64,000 bases of DNA from Lepeophtheirus salmonis (GCF_016086655.4 NC_052132.2:12092805-12156804), one strand, 5' to 3'. Positions 11,290 to 22,369 are shown, counted from the first letter of the stretch. A program made the numbers and translations. Notes: a model not told the origin generated them from the sequence alone.

Positions 11290-13935
11290 TTACATTAGTT
11301 AAATGCTAAATTATTGAATATTTTACAAAATTTGGATAGAAATATGTACTTTTTAAATGCATATATTGATCATATTATCTAAGTTAAATAAGTTAAGAAA
11401 TATTTAATGATTTCTTAGAGTAAGTAAGGAGAGCATTAATAAATACAATTTCAAAGGGTCCATGACGATGATGGACATACGAATTTGAAACTATAATGAA
11501 ATGGCAACTTTTCTTTGATATTGTTATCCTTCTTTTGGAAATTAAAAGAGGATTAAAAATTAACTGCAACCAATCAATTATTCTGAAAAATGCCCAATGT
11601 GTTATATTATATGAAATTGTTAATATCGAGCGATTTATTTCCATTGGTAAATATGGTTTCTTTTAAAAGAAAGGAAAAGACTAAATAAGTCAAAATTCAT
11701 TGGATTGTACTATGAAATGGGGTTTCTGATCTATATATATATATGTACGTAGTATATCTTCACTCATAATTAATCTGGATGCAATCTGAAAAATGGATTT
11801 ATTTATAATTACATCAATCCAAAAATATCTTATTATACATTACCAATATTAAATATATTCTAAGTTGTATTTGTATGGGAGTCTGATACTTTCAGCAATA
11901 TTGAATTATGTTTCTACGACATTATTTTTTTATTCATTCTCTTACTTCATAAATAGTTTATCTTATTATTTGAGTCCAATTGCTACAGTTGTTTTTGGCA
12001 CTCCACTTAACAGTAATTTCTATCACTTTAGTCACTTACAATAAAATTTAGGAGTGAGCTCTTTGCCCAGTGCTTGGTAATAACGACCTTATTTGATTCG
12101 ATTTGGAGGTCAGTAAAGTGCTTTTGATCGTTTAAGTATCCAAAGTATTTCGTTGGGGTAAAATTTGTTTTTCTTCCAAATGAAAAATAAGGATTATATC
12201 ACTTGAGAAAATGAACTTTAAAACAACTTTTGAAATTCAACAACATAACTGGGATCTTTGAAAAAAAATATCAAACAATTGCACGATTATTTAATCTGTG
12301 TTTCTTTTTTTTAACTACAACATCCTTTTTTACAAATTGTAAATATTAGTAAAATACTTTAAGTACTTTTGTGAGTTTAAGAAATATAAAAAAATAATCC
12401 CAATTTTACAATAATCTTAACAACAGGAGTTTATTATTTTGCAAAAAAAATTCTATGAAATATTCATCATTTTATGAGAATTTTGAGAATAAATTAGTAC
12501 CCATCAGTGTTCATGAGGTTGCATGAATTATATATGAAATAATGCCTACAATATTATAATAGTGTAGCTACATTCGTATGTCATAGTCCCCAGAGATAAA
12601 ATACATAAAGAATTTACACTAAACAAACATAAGATACATTTTTCGTATGCACAATTTAGTTGACCAAAACAATGGAAAATATAGTTATTTGTATATCAAT
12701 CTCTCTTGTTCTTGAAAGGGTATCATTCTATACTTTTATAAAAAATTGATGAGCTCAATAATGAAAAATAGAAACAAATCTAAGATATAGTGAGGATCGA
12801 ACATAAAAATATTCGATCCGCCCTCTAGCTTGTTAACATAGCCATTAATTACTTATACAATTTGGTTGTTTTGTTCAACTATGATAGTGTCAATTTTTTC
12901 TTTAAATCCTCACCCTAAGTTTTTTATTGCTATACTTTGTCCTCATATTGAAAAAAAGAGAAATCTATGAAATCATAAGGAAAAGCAAAGGAACAACTTA
13001 TAAGCAAAACAGTTTATAAAATGAACTAAATGTGAATTAAAAATTGTTAAATATGTATACAAATAAATCCTTAATAAAGTATTACCAAGAATAATGAAGA
13101 ATGTATATATTCAGATTTGATTAATCAAGAATATATTGAAAAGTATTCGCCATAAGACGTGGATTGAAAGGAGTAAGATGAATTTTCATAAATCATTGAG
13201 TGGATAATATCCCAGTTTACTACTGGCTTGCTAGATACAAAAATGTATTGTAGGAAAATAACAAAAAATGAGCGAAGGAATGAACAATTTAATAACACCC
13301 TTAATATATTTGTCCATTGAGTCGTTCATTTACCTCTACATCTCCATGCCTGTTGAATTCAAATAGTTAAAGTAACTGTTATAATTATTTTTCTCCTTAA
13401 CCCTCTGTTAAGAAACTGATATATTTTACACGGCTGTCTGATGTTACATCCCAGGCAGTTTAACCCTGAGAAGTATATGCCTCATATATAAATTATACCA
13501 TAAATATATCTTCAACTTATAAATTAATGTTTAAAATGAGTCTCTCTCCACTTGAAGTCATTTTTAATGTATTTTTGCATTCATATATGTAAAACAAGCG
13601 CATTTAATTCAATTTTAATACATTTTAAAATTTAAAATGTCAAGCATAAATATTGCACTCTTTTATAATGAGTTTGAACTTACTTCTTAATAACAATTAT
13701 ACTTCTGTTGAGAGGATTCTCTCATAAGAAAAGAGAAAGAAGTTCTTCTTCCTCTTTTCCCTCAGCTAAAGTACACCGCTAAAAAAACGGCTCGTACTAA
13801 CTATAATAAGAAACAGCATTTATTTCATATGAATTACTACTCCCAATTGAATTAAAATGCCATAATTTAATTATTATTTACATAGGACTTCAAGAAAACT
13901 TTAAATTATATGTCGAAGATACATTTATACCAAAA
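11290..13935. other. AT-rich stretch, nothing recognised
   Basis: Contains one 83-codon minus-strand open frame (11393-11644) without family signature, and a TA dinucleotide run near 11733-11746. I saw no transposon termini or exon-like segment in the remaining sequence. Confidence 0.4.
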
Positions 13936-13945
13936 TATATGTGGT

Positions 13946-14015
13946 GCTGTGTCGGTCCTGATTTAGGACGAAGGACTGCGATCCAGTCCTATCTAGTCCA
14001 ATGTTGAACCCCCAA
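13946..14015. repeat. GGTCCT-type short repeat, copy 1 (one end)
   Basis: Starts GTGTCGGTCCTGATTTAGGA and continues with spaced GGACT/AGTCC words. The same arrangement (GTGTCGGT or GTGTTGGT, then repeated GGACTG/CAGTCC words) recurs at 15021-15358, at 35612-35680 in reverse, and at 47868-47945 in reverse. The spaced palindromic words suggest a small non-autonomous DNA element. Confidence 0.5.
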
Positions 14016-14161
14016 AATCATATTGTTTAGATTTTTTTTTGTTTATTTTTAAGAATTTATTTTGTCTCAATTTTTTATATTCAAACATGTGTTTTAGTAT
14101 TTAATTGGTTGTTATGGTTGTAAAAACAAAAAAAATATAGTTGAAAAAACCCTACACCATT

Positions 14162-14250
14162 TCAATGACGAGATTACTATAATCGTTCAACTGTTGAGTC
14201 AACTAACCTTGTTTTTAAAAAGAATATTCACTATCAGATGGTTAAATTCA
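14162..14250 (+). repeat. Short dispersed repeat shared with 63.4 kb
   Basis: The block AATGACGA, then TATAATCGTTCAACTGTT, then a spaced TTCACTA and GGTTAAA, recurs in the same order and strand at 63437-63510. Spacing differs slightly between copies. No coding signature. Confidence 0.5.
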
Positions 14251-14254
14251 ATAC

Positions 14255-15015
14255 TACAAATATCTACATATTTTTTGCAATTCTACTTATCACACAAGGA
14301 ATCGGTTGAGAGCAATAATGCTTGACAAAATTGACGAAGATAAGGAAGAATTGTTTCACGTCGTAATTAGACGTAATATTTCTCTAATTTTTTGAGAGGC
14401 AAAGTAAACTCCAAAAAAATGATATACATTTGAAAATGTTATCTTTCAATGAATATTGCTGTTTTAGGCATAATATTAAAGTCCTCAAATTTATAATTTT
14501 ATTAATCAAAACATGTATAAAAATTAAATAATGCATTAGGAATAGTTAAGCAAACGAACATAAAATTATATTGACTTTTTATAAAAAATCATGAAAATTT
14601 ATATTATTTTCGAGAATAAAATTTTTTATTTTACTCATACTTATCAGTTTGGTAATGTTCTTTTTTATATATTGCATAATTATATACGCTCATTGATCAT
14701 GTAATTAACTATTAACTTTATTATGGTAGTATTAATTTTTGGTTTCAGTAAAGGGTACCGCCCCCTTTTCATCCACCGAAAAATTCACCTCCCATTTTTT
14801 ACTCCAAAGCAAGTTCATCCCAAGGAAAGTTCAACCCGAGGAAAAAAGACATATTTATATTATATTTTCAAAAGCGAAATAAAAACATAGCTTAAACTTT
14901 ATCCTAATAAAACTACAGAATTTCGACACTATTCTAAATTCTAAGTTTTGGACAATAGTTTATTTTTAAATGTACCATCTCCACCTGTAGCTACTGAGGG
15001 GTATTCATGGCAAGA
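14255..15015. other. AT-rich stretch with a C-rich island
   Basis: Mostly unassigned. A C-rich island at 14755-14845 has repeated 'GTTCA.CCC.AGG' words, resembling the degenerate short arrays at 1820 and 47.3 kb, but too short to classify. Confidence 0.35.
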
Positions 15016-15020
15016 ATTAT

Positions 15021-15358
15021 TGTGTTGGTCCTTACATAGGACTGAGGACTGCAGTCCAGTTCCACTTTTGGCAAAGAAGGTAAGATCGATCCTTTGTGAT
15101 GTCATGGAGGGTGTTTTTTTTAAAATTATTCTGTCATATAATATATATATTTTATTCTTTGATAATGCATTTTAATGAAAACATGAATAGTATTTGCAAA
15201 ATATTTGCCCTGCTCTTAATACATAGCTTAGTTATCTTATTTGGCTTCATAAACTATCGACATTTTTAGGAAAAAATTCAAAAGAATGACAGTCCTACGT
15301 ACCCATAAGACTGGTCCTAAGACTTGGCTGTGTAAAAAAAAAAGACAAACACAACACT
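15021..15358. repeat. GGTCCT-type MITE-like repeat, copy 2
   Basis: The left end reads TTGTGTTGGTCCTTACATAG followed by GGACTGAGGACTGCAGTCC; the right end, in reverse complement, begins TTAGTGTTGTGTTTGTC and carries GTCTTAGGACCAGTC and GTAGGACTGTC. These ends are imperfect inverted repeats, and the interior is AT-rich without transposase. About 340 bp. The interpretation as a non-autonomous DNA element is inference from the inverted ends and the other copies. Confidence 0.55.
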
Positions 15359-15359
15359 A

Positions 15360-15940
15360 ATAACAATTTACGTTTTAAATTTTGACCTTTTATTTTATTT
15401 ACATGTCTTGGACAACTTAATTAGAGTATGTTCATAAAACTTCAATTAAACTTTTTTAACTTAAAAATAGATTGCCAAAATCTTTTTTTAGGATCAGTGA
15501 CTTTTTCTATATTTGTTCTACTATTTACAGCAATTAGTGTAAAATAAATTAAATTGTTAATGGTCTCTGTTATGTTTAATACATAACAATTTTTTTAATT
15601 TATAAAAATATATGAATGAGTCATTCTCCTTTTATAGGTGAATGCAGCTGACACTCCATAGCAACAAATGTTTTTTTACTGCCAAAGCACACTTTGTAAT
15701 TTTGTGTTGATATATATTTTTATTCTATTAAAATTTAGGGTTATATTGGTCCTTATAAAGATATTATTTACTACAGGACACGTTTTCAAAAAAATGAATG
15801 CGTGTAAACAGCATGTAACATATAGTTTTATCATTATAGCAACGTTTTGCGTTACGAAATAGGTATATACTCAAACCTGTTATTATTTTTTTATTTTTTT
15901 TGTACAAACCTATCCTAAAGTAAAATATAACATGTACTAA
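15360..15940. other. AT-rich stretch, nothing recognised
   Basis: A 64-codon plus-strand frame (15668-15862) has no signature. A GGTCCT word pair at 15945-15975 again recalls the GGTCCT-type family and sits immediately before the next mariner, as if the mariner terminus had been replaced by it. Confidence 0.35.
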
Positions 15941-15977
15941 GTATGGGACTTAATAACAGTCTGGTCCTAACTAAATT

Positions 15978-16882
15978 ACGAAAAAATGTAATTCTTATGG
16001 GATGAAGAAAAGACTACTCAATACCAATATGTGAATTGTTTAAATACTATACTAATTAGATATGTATTGTATCTGTAACGTTGAAGTACTTGATTTAGGG
16101 AACACATTACGGAGAAGTGAAAGGATAAAGTACGAAAGTTTTAAAGGTGAATCAAGGACTATATTAAAACGGCTTACTATACACACTAAATATAAATACT
16201 GAGGTGGGTGCACGTAAAAGATTAAAACAAAGTATACACACAAAAACGCAAGTAAAATCGGGACATAAGTCCTTTCTAAATCTACTAGACTTAAACACAA
16301 TAATATACAACATCATCTCTCCCCCCTAATCAAGGCCTGCACGATAGCTAGGGCAGAAGTGAGGCCATACGGGAGAACATTATACCAGAACAAAGACTAT
16401 AGGCCTAGGCCCATTCAGAAAACTCTACTCTACTAAATGCCCCTCTATCAGCAATTTTCTGAAGTTCATCAGACAATTACTCACGTACGGGTCTCGCCCA
16501 TATGTAACGTGGCGTGTGCTCTCGCTAAGGTGGACCTTTATATGTTTTATTTGTGAAACGGAGTCTTCAAATATGGATCTACTATACACAAACACAATAA
16601 TCCACAACAGTATCGAATAAGTCTTCCTTCCTAAGCAATAACAGAGTTGAAACGCCGACTAGCAGATTGACAGCTCTTGACTCTGAAGGCGGTCTCCATT
16701 GCGAAGCACGTTGCCATAATAGCAGCTTGGAACGAATCCAAATTTGGATAAGAGGTGCAGCTAATATTCTTTTCCAAGATGTCCCTAACTAACAAGTCCA
16801 GGGGGTTGAAGTTAGGGCTGGAGAGGGGCCACATAGAGGCACTTTCGAAGTCAGCCATATTGTTACTGCATAAGTTTTGGGG
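15978..16882 (-). mobile_element. Mariner relic split by an LTR-type insertion
   Basis: This element is homologous to the one at 49273-49936. The left part (15978-16068) matches that element's left side from ACTAAATTACG onward, and the right end is the inverted repeat CCCCAAAACTTATGCAGTAA (read on minus from 16881). On the minus strand from 16858 the frame reads MADFESASMWPLSSP, then NFNPLD, then ILEKNISCTSYPNLDSF and ends at 16631 with FRVKSCQSASRRFNSVIA, the mariner C-terminus. The D3 motif 'SPDxNPLD' carries Asn for Asp. The N-terminal two thirds are deleted, so the terminal repeat is joined directly to the C-terminal block. Positions 16074-16609 are a later insertion (separate entry). Confidence 0.8.
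16074..16609 (-). mobile_element. Miniature LTR element (TRIM-like) with 5-bp target duplication
   Basis: The segment begins TGTAACG and ends CACAACA and is flanked on both sides by GTATC (16069-16073 and 16610-16614), a perfect 5-bp target duplication. Read on the minus strand, it starts TGTTGTGGATTATTGTG at 16609, and a very similar start (TGTTGTATATTATTGTG) recurs at 16313; about 28 of the first 33 bases agree. Both copies end CGTTACA, at 16503 and 16074. So two long terminal repeats of unequal length (16503-16609 and 16074-16313) enclose 189 bp. Two bases after the first repeat is TGGGCGAGACCCG, placed like a primer binding site, and just before the second is AGGGGGGAGAGATGA, a good polypurine tract. 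No gag or pol is present. The unequal repeats suggest a deletion in the first. Confidence 0.7.
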
Positions 16883-16884
16883 TT

Positions 16885-17255
16885 TTTTTATGTTATAAAT
16901 GTTGCGTGGAATAGTGAATTGAAAATAATAATTTTTGAAGAATTTAAGATATATATAACTGAAATTCTCTGTACATGAACTTAATATATCTATATATTAA
17001 AAAAAAAACAAAAAAACTCCTAGCACCTTCATCACAAAATAATATTAATTAGTTTTAATTTAACAGTAGTGACAATCATTTGTTGTTTATTGTTCAAACA
17101 AACAAACCAAAAAAAAACGAGTATGGGTAAATGAAAAAAGATAATAACATCTGAACGAAAATCTACTAAGCGATTAAACTAAAGAAGAAAACTATAAGAC
17201 AATTCCATTACCATCAGGCCTATCCATGACTTCGTGGGATCTCAAGAGGAGTATG
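16885..17255. other. AT-rich stretch, nothing recognised
   Basis: No coding or repeat signature before the LINE tail; the last 40 bases may be further 3' LINE sequence, since the minus-strand reading stays open there. Confidence 0.35.
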
Positions 17256-17262
17256 TCCAGAC

Positions 17263-17600
17263 TAATAGGTATGGAAGAGTTCTTACTCCTTGCGGCGTAG
17301 AGAATAAATAGCACCTTTGTTTATAAGTCTTTTATTTGGAGGTGAAATATATGTTCAGGTGGTGACATTGCCAGCCAGTTCCTAATCTTTATTTCTTAAT
17401 TGTATTATTTCCTCAAAAACTCAGTGGTCATGTGCACAATGTTAACCACACTTGGGCAATCTCAAAAAAGATGTCTTGAAGTCTCTAAACTAGACTTACA
17501 GAATGTGCAGTCTCTCTCTGTTTCTTCGACTCTCGGCTTATTTGTAAAAAAGGTAGAACTGCCCATTCTGAAGAGGAGACCAGTTTTCTTTTGAGTCCAT
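17263..17600 (-). mobile_element. LINE ORF2 C-terminal fragment
   Basis: The minus-strand reading gives NKPRVEETERDCTFC, then KSSLETSRHLF*DCP, the C-x2-C...H...C knuckle found at the C-terminus of L1/Tx1-type LINE polyproteins, followed downstream by EIKIRNWLAMSPPEHIFHL and VLFILYAARSKN, the hydrophobic closing segment of such proteins. Two stops interrupt it. Nothing upstream of the knuckle survives here. The last 140 bases (17263-17402) are repeated in inverted orientation at 17922-18060. Confidence 0.7.
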
Positions 17601-17619
17601 TAAAGGGTTGTAAAATATT

Positions 17620-17880
17620 TTAATTGAGTTTTTTCAGAACATCTTCCGGTGGTTTACAACCTAATCGAAGGAAGCGTTTACGAACCAAAAAGTTTTGGGT
17701 TTTCTTGACTGTAAGAAACTGTAATGACTTCTTCGTTTTTTTAGGTAGTCTGGAGGGAGAAGTCAAGGATCTCTGCAACCATCTTGGCACTGACGCAAGA
17801 ACAGTGGAGACGGCATACACCTTGCTTTTTTTGTTTTTGCTCCGACATTTTTACACTTTGAGATATGGGATTTATTTTTT
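17620..17880 (-). mobile_element. Mariner transposase N-terminus fragment
   Basis: On the minus strand, a leader resembling that at 49.8 kb (TCCCAT, then AAGTGTAAAAATGTC) precedes MSEQKQKKQGVCRLHCSCVS and AKMVAEILDFSLQTT, then a stop and YKKTK-like continuation in another frame. The equivalent at 49628-49816 reads MSVQKSKWQRIYDLLLP and continues with a KKAARSV..ATHTSYNIKK helix-turn-helix. I therefore take this as the DNA-binding start of the same mariner family, cut off after about 65 codons. It is sandwiched between the two inverted LINE tails. Confidence 0.6.
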
Positions 17881-17919
17881 TAATTTCCTTTTACTTGAAA
17901 ATATTCAGTCCAGGACAGG

Positions 17920-18062
17920 AGCAATTCAGAAATAAAGATTAGGGACTGGCTGGCAATGTCACCACCTAAACAAGGCTTCACTTCAAAATAGAATACTTAT
18001 ATACAAAGGTGCTATTAGTTCCGTACGCCGCAAGGAGTAAGAACTCTTGCATACCTACTAGT
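17920..18062 (+). mobile_element. Inverted copy of the LINE 3' coding end
   Basis: Reads EIKIRDWLAMSPPKQGF on the plus strand, then diverges through stops. It is the inverted counterpart of 17263-17402, with conserved blocks such as TGGTGACATTGCCAGCCAGT and TTCTTACTCCTTGCGGCGTA in reverse complement. Homology ends at an ACTA(A/G)TAGGTATG word on both sides. Confidence 0.7.
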
Positions 18063-18252
18063 GAGAAAACATGATGTATTTGGAATAATAAATTGAGAAG
18101 ACAATGAAGCAAAATGAGCTGAAACCCGCCGCTATTAATTAAATAACTTCAGAGGGCCCTTCTCAACAACCAAATTTATTCCATGAAAATTAATAGTTAT
18201 AATGTTAATACATATTAAATTTTCTTATTTATTCCATTATTTTCTTATACAT

Positions 18253-18830
18253 ATAAAATAGGAAATGTCGATAAGAAACAAATCCCCCACCCCTACTTAA
18301 ACAACAGTAATGGCCTTCACCCCCCAAATTATAGTTATATCGCCGGTACACAAAAAGGTATGAAACACACCCCCTTTACATGAGTTATATTCAAAGCCCG
18401 CTCCCAACACCTCAATTTATATCTAGGAAGTTGGGGCTGTTTTGGGGTACCGCCCGTTGCCAAAACTAGATGAAACCCAGAACAGCCTCAAATTTAAAAT
18501 AGGAAATGTAAAATTATAAGAAACAAATCCCCCACCCTAACTTAAACAAAATGGCCCTTAACCCCCCCCAAATTATAATATATCGCCGGGACCCAAAAAG
18601 GTATGAAACACACCACCGTCACATTCAAAGCTGCTCCCAACACCTCAATTTATATACAGGTAGTTGGGCCTGTTTTAGGATAACGCCCGTTGCCAAAACT
18701 AGATGAAACCCGGAACATCATCAAATTTTGGGGTCATTCTGGTTATAAATGTGGGGTTAATATAAGTAGTGGGGGTGGGCTTCATCCCATTTTGGGGCCT
18801 GCTGGCATCCCAAAATAATCCCTTCCTAAA
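18253..18830. repeat. Tandem repeat, unit about 241 bp
   Basis: Two units are visible, GGAAATG at 18261 and again at 18502 marking equivalent positions, with shared blocks AAGAAACAAATCCCCCACCC, ATCGCCGG, AAAAAGGTATGAAACACACC, CTCCCAACACCTCAATTTAT, and CGCCCGTTGCCAAAACTAGA. A partial third unit starts near 18718 and drifts into G-rich sequence to 18830. The C-rich words stand out against the AT-rich surroundings. Nothing is encoded. Part of the unit is found inverted at 57-78 of the window. Confidence 0.75.
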
Positions 18831-18834
18831 AATG

Positions 18835-19730
18835 TATTGCTAAAGTATTTTCTACTTCAATTTAATAAATTTACAAATTATACCAAATAGCTTTGATTTA
18901 TACTAAAACATTATACATGTTCCAATTTTGTTGAAACATAATTGAATAATTTCAAAAAAAATGTGGGTTTTTTTTTTCCATTTTTCAATGATCTTTTTTT
19001 ATGAAAAATAATAGTTTATTATATTTTTTTTAGAAAAGCTTCTTGATATTTATTGTTTACAAGTGATTTTTTTAAAATAGAAAAATGCATTTATTGAAAT
19101 ATATATATATATGCATAGGTCATTTTCATACAATATCAAAACTTTTCCACAGTTGTCGTAATCAAACTTTGAAAAAAGTTAAAAATCAAACCATGCTATT
19201 GTACAATAGATCATAATGAATGACTGGCATGCTAAATTTATAATTTCCTTCGATCTGAGAGGAGTACGATCTAAAATTTTACTTAAAACGTACATATTGG
19301 TTAATACCAGTACGGATGATTGTAGGGAAAGAATATAAAGAACCAATGAGGATCCACGAAATCCCTCAACTTCTTTGGTAACTATTTTTTTTTCTTTCAT
19401 CTTATTTATCTTGATAATGAATGAATATACATGTTAAACTTAATGTTGATTTTTTTTTCATTGATGTTTGGTTTTCAAACATGAATTATATTGCTCAATA
19501 ACAAAAAACCAGAACTATAAAATATTCAAACATGGTACAGCTTTACCTTTAGATACTATATTATTGCTTAATACACTTTTATTTTGAATTCACATTCAAA
19601 GAGTTGGAAGAAATGGGCAATATTTGATGGAATTATCAATAATTTCATACTTTTTTAACTACAAGACTTTTTTTACCCTATATTGTGCTACTTAAATTTC
19701 AAATCAAAAAAAGAATATAGTTGCCTTGAA
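18835..19730. other. AT-rich stretch, nothing recognised
   Basis: Contains long T runs and a TA run near 19101-19113. The 73-codon minus frame at 19179-19400 has no family signature. Confidence 0.35.
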
Positions 19731-19733
19731 TTA

Positions 19734-20676
19734 GGGAACAGGATCCTCGTCATTTCACCCCCCCCCCCCTTCGAGCGAGCTTTCTGACCTTTTAGCTCCT
19801 TTGATTTTATTCCGCGAGACCGTTACCCTTATCCCTTTTGTAACTTAATTATTGAGAAGTACAGTTTGTCTACAATAGAAGGCCAATAGAGCATGAATTA
19901 GAAAGTAAATTCTAATTAGGACACGCAAAAATGATCAATTTAAGGGCGGAATCATTTGACTCCAGGTCTGAGGGACCTCTTTCACCAGAGAGGTTAGGCA
20001 AAATATAAAAAAAGGAATAGAATCCTTGATCCTTAAGGAATCACTTTTCTACTTAGGTCCATATGGTGTGACCATTTCTTACTTAATGAAGTCATCAACG
20101 CGCTAGGTTTAGGGGACTAATCATATCTTCAATAATTATTTACCGTTTATTTATAAAAAATGAGATAAGTTCTAAATTTTTGGGATGAACTCAAAATAGC
20201 CTACACTTTTCCAATTAAATTTGTATACATAGAAACGAGTTTTTCTATGCTCAAATAGATCAAAACATACTTATATGTTTTTTGTGTTTTTTTTTTACTA
20301 GAAAATAATTTTTAAAGTAAGGGATCTTATCAAGTAAAAAATGTTTCATAGAGTGATATAAGGAAGAGAAAATAGGGTTTTGAAATAAAATATTGCTCGT
20401 AGTAGATTTGAATATTTTCCAGATCACAGATCAAATAATAATATAGTTTCAACAAATTTTGTTGCCAGGGGATAGAGCACTAACACCTAAGTCATTAAGT
20501 TAAATTAATAAATACGTTTGGATGTTATAAAAGATTTAATGTTCGGTTTTATGTTTGCAATTTATTTTAATAGGGGAGTAAAATTATTGGGGTAGATGGA
20601 TTGGGTAGTGAAGTCAGGGGCAGTAAAAACACGAAAAGTGCTCACTAGGGCGTTAAATGACAGGGGATCAGTGCCC
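19734..20676. repeat. Segment bounded by imperfect inverted repeats
   Basis: The words at 19734-19758 (GGGAACAGGATCCTCGTCAT and on to TTCAC) and the reverse complement of 20652-20676 (GGGCACTGATCCCCTGTCAT, TTAAC) agree at about 17 of 25 positions, more with one gap. The interior of about 900 bp is AT-rich and encodes nothing that I recognise; a run of 12 C follows the left end. It could be a non-autonomous DNA transposon with degraded ends. Confidence 0.4.
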
Positions 20677-20679
20677 GAG

Positions 20680-22135
20680 AATATCTAAATTTATCTTAAA
20701 TTTTATTAGGAAGAATGAAAATGAAAAACGATTGCAAATACAAATTATTTACATTGTTTTTATATAATTAAACTATACCACAAAATCACATTTTTTTTTT
20801 CGTTGCAAAACACCAAATATACAGAACTTAGTAGAATTAAATCCCTTGATTATGAATATGTTCCTTTTTTCTCTCTATCAGCTTGCCTCAGAACCTAAAA
20901 AAAAGGCCGTAAAATGTTTTGAATTTTAAGCTATTCTTAAGATTCAATGCCTAAATAAACGCTTAGGGTTGAAGATGGGAAATTCGAATATATTTCAAAG
21001 CCTCAGGTTGAAAGATTCCAAAACTAATAATGAACCCAAATATTAATTTAATTTGCCACTTTCTTAGGTCGACTTCCTCCTCACTATCTTTTTTTCTGTC
21101 TCTCATTATCTTTGAAATATTATGATGGCCTAATCCCAAATTAACAGCAATCTAGAGTGTTTTAAAATGGAATATTTAAAAATATTATCGCTCAGGATAT
21201 ATTCTTCTTGGAGCTATGATTCCCTGAATAACCAACAGCCGTTTTCAATTTTAAGCAAGGATAACTTGAGTTCTAAACATGATAAGACATATAAAAAAAA
21301 TGCTTTGTAATATTTCAACGTTAGGCATTGAAATAAACTCAATTTGAAAACAAAAATGACATGGTAACCATGACATTTTGAAAAATATTTAAAGTCCAAC
21401 TCCGTTTCAAGCAAGGACATATTCAGGAATTATTACTCTGTTGTTGATAATCGATTCTACTTTAAGTCCAAGAGAGACTTACAAAAATCTTCAATTGTAT
21501 TTTTTTCACTCACAAAAAAGGAAACAATCCATGAAGTAGAATAATATGTAATAAATAAAAAATCAAATAACGAATGTATAATAATTGTCTTTTATCTTCT
21601 TCCCCAATCCTTTTGCATAAGCAATATAATACAAGAAACTAGTTTCTTGTATTATATGCTCAAACTATGTCAAAATTTAAACAATAATAAAAATACTAGT
21701 ATAAACGATTCACCTGTACTAATAAACATAGTATAACTATAAGGATAATACCGATAATATAAAAATAATCAGACGCAGTAAAGAAATAAAGACAACCCGG
21801 CTGCACCAATAAAAAATGGTTTAAGTTTTAGATAATAATATATATTGTTATTAGAACTAAATAACTCTAGGGAAAGAGGGATAAAACTCAGCAAAAGAAG
21901 AACATGTTTTTTCCTTCTCGTTGCTGATAGGCTTGAAATGGTCAGCTACCCTAATATATATTAGAAAGATCTTGGAGGGGTTATATTTATTATTTTTTGT
22001 GCTTAATTTATCCTTTTTTTATAATTACCCAATAATTCTAATATATTTTTCATTATGTAATGTTAAATGTGCAGTACAGTGTATTAAATTATTTGATTTA
22101 GGCTCGATTTGAGAATAATATTTCTGAGGAAGTTT
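20680..22135. other. AT-rich stretch, nothing recognised
   Basis: Short chance frames only. A near-perfect local palindrome around 21632-21657 (AATATAATACAAGAAACTAG and its complement) would form a hairpin. Confidence 0.4.
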
Positions 22136-22199
22136 CCAGAAGTATGGTGGAGTTAACTGATTTTTGTTATTGATGAATCTATCTCATGTATTCAAACGT

Positions 22200-22363
22200 T
22201 CATTTGCCAAAAGGAATTCACCTATTCGTCTTCTTATCTAAGTCCTTCTGTTTCTTCGGAAAGAGTTTGTAGATTATTTTCAACTGGCTGTCATCCTCAT
22301 ATAAATAGTAATGCCAAAGAAGTTCAGTTAGCGGAATCTTTCTCTTTTGTGACTAAGAAATAA
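22200..22363 (+). mobile_element. hAT transposase C-terminal (dimerisation) fragment
   Basis: The frame ending at the stop 22361-22363 reads YLSPSVSSERVCRLFSTG, then NAKEVQLAESFSFVTKK. This matches the C-terminal hAT dimerisation motif 'xxAxSxxSERxFSxAGxxxxxxRxxL...VExLxFLxxN', in which the SERVF-type core is diagnostic. Nothing upstream with the hAT catalytic residues could be traced in the same frame, so it is a 3' fragment of about 45 codons. The relationship is from motif recognition, and the motif is short. Confidence 0.6.
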
Positions 22364-22369
22364 ATCACA

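Noticed and set aside
17263..18062. Simple DNA transposon with 140-bp terminal inverted repeats
   Set aside because: Both arms translate as a LINE ORF2 C-terminus, and the left arm continues into more LINE coding sequence (the CCHC knuckle), so they are not ordinary transposon ends.
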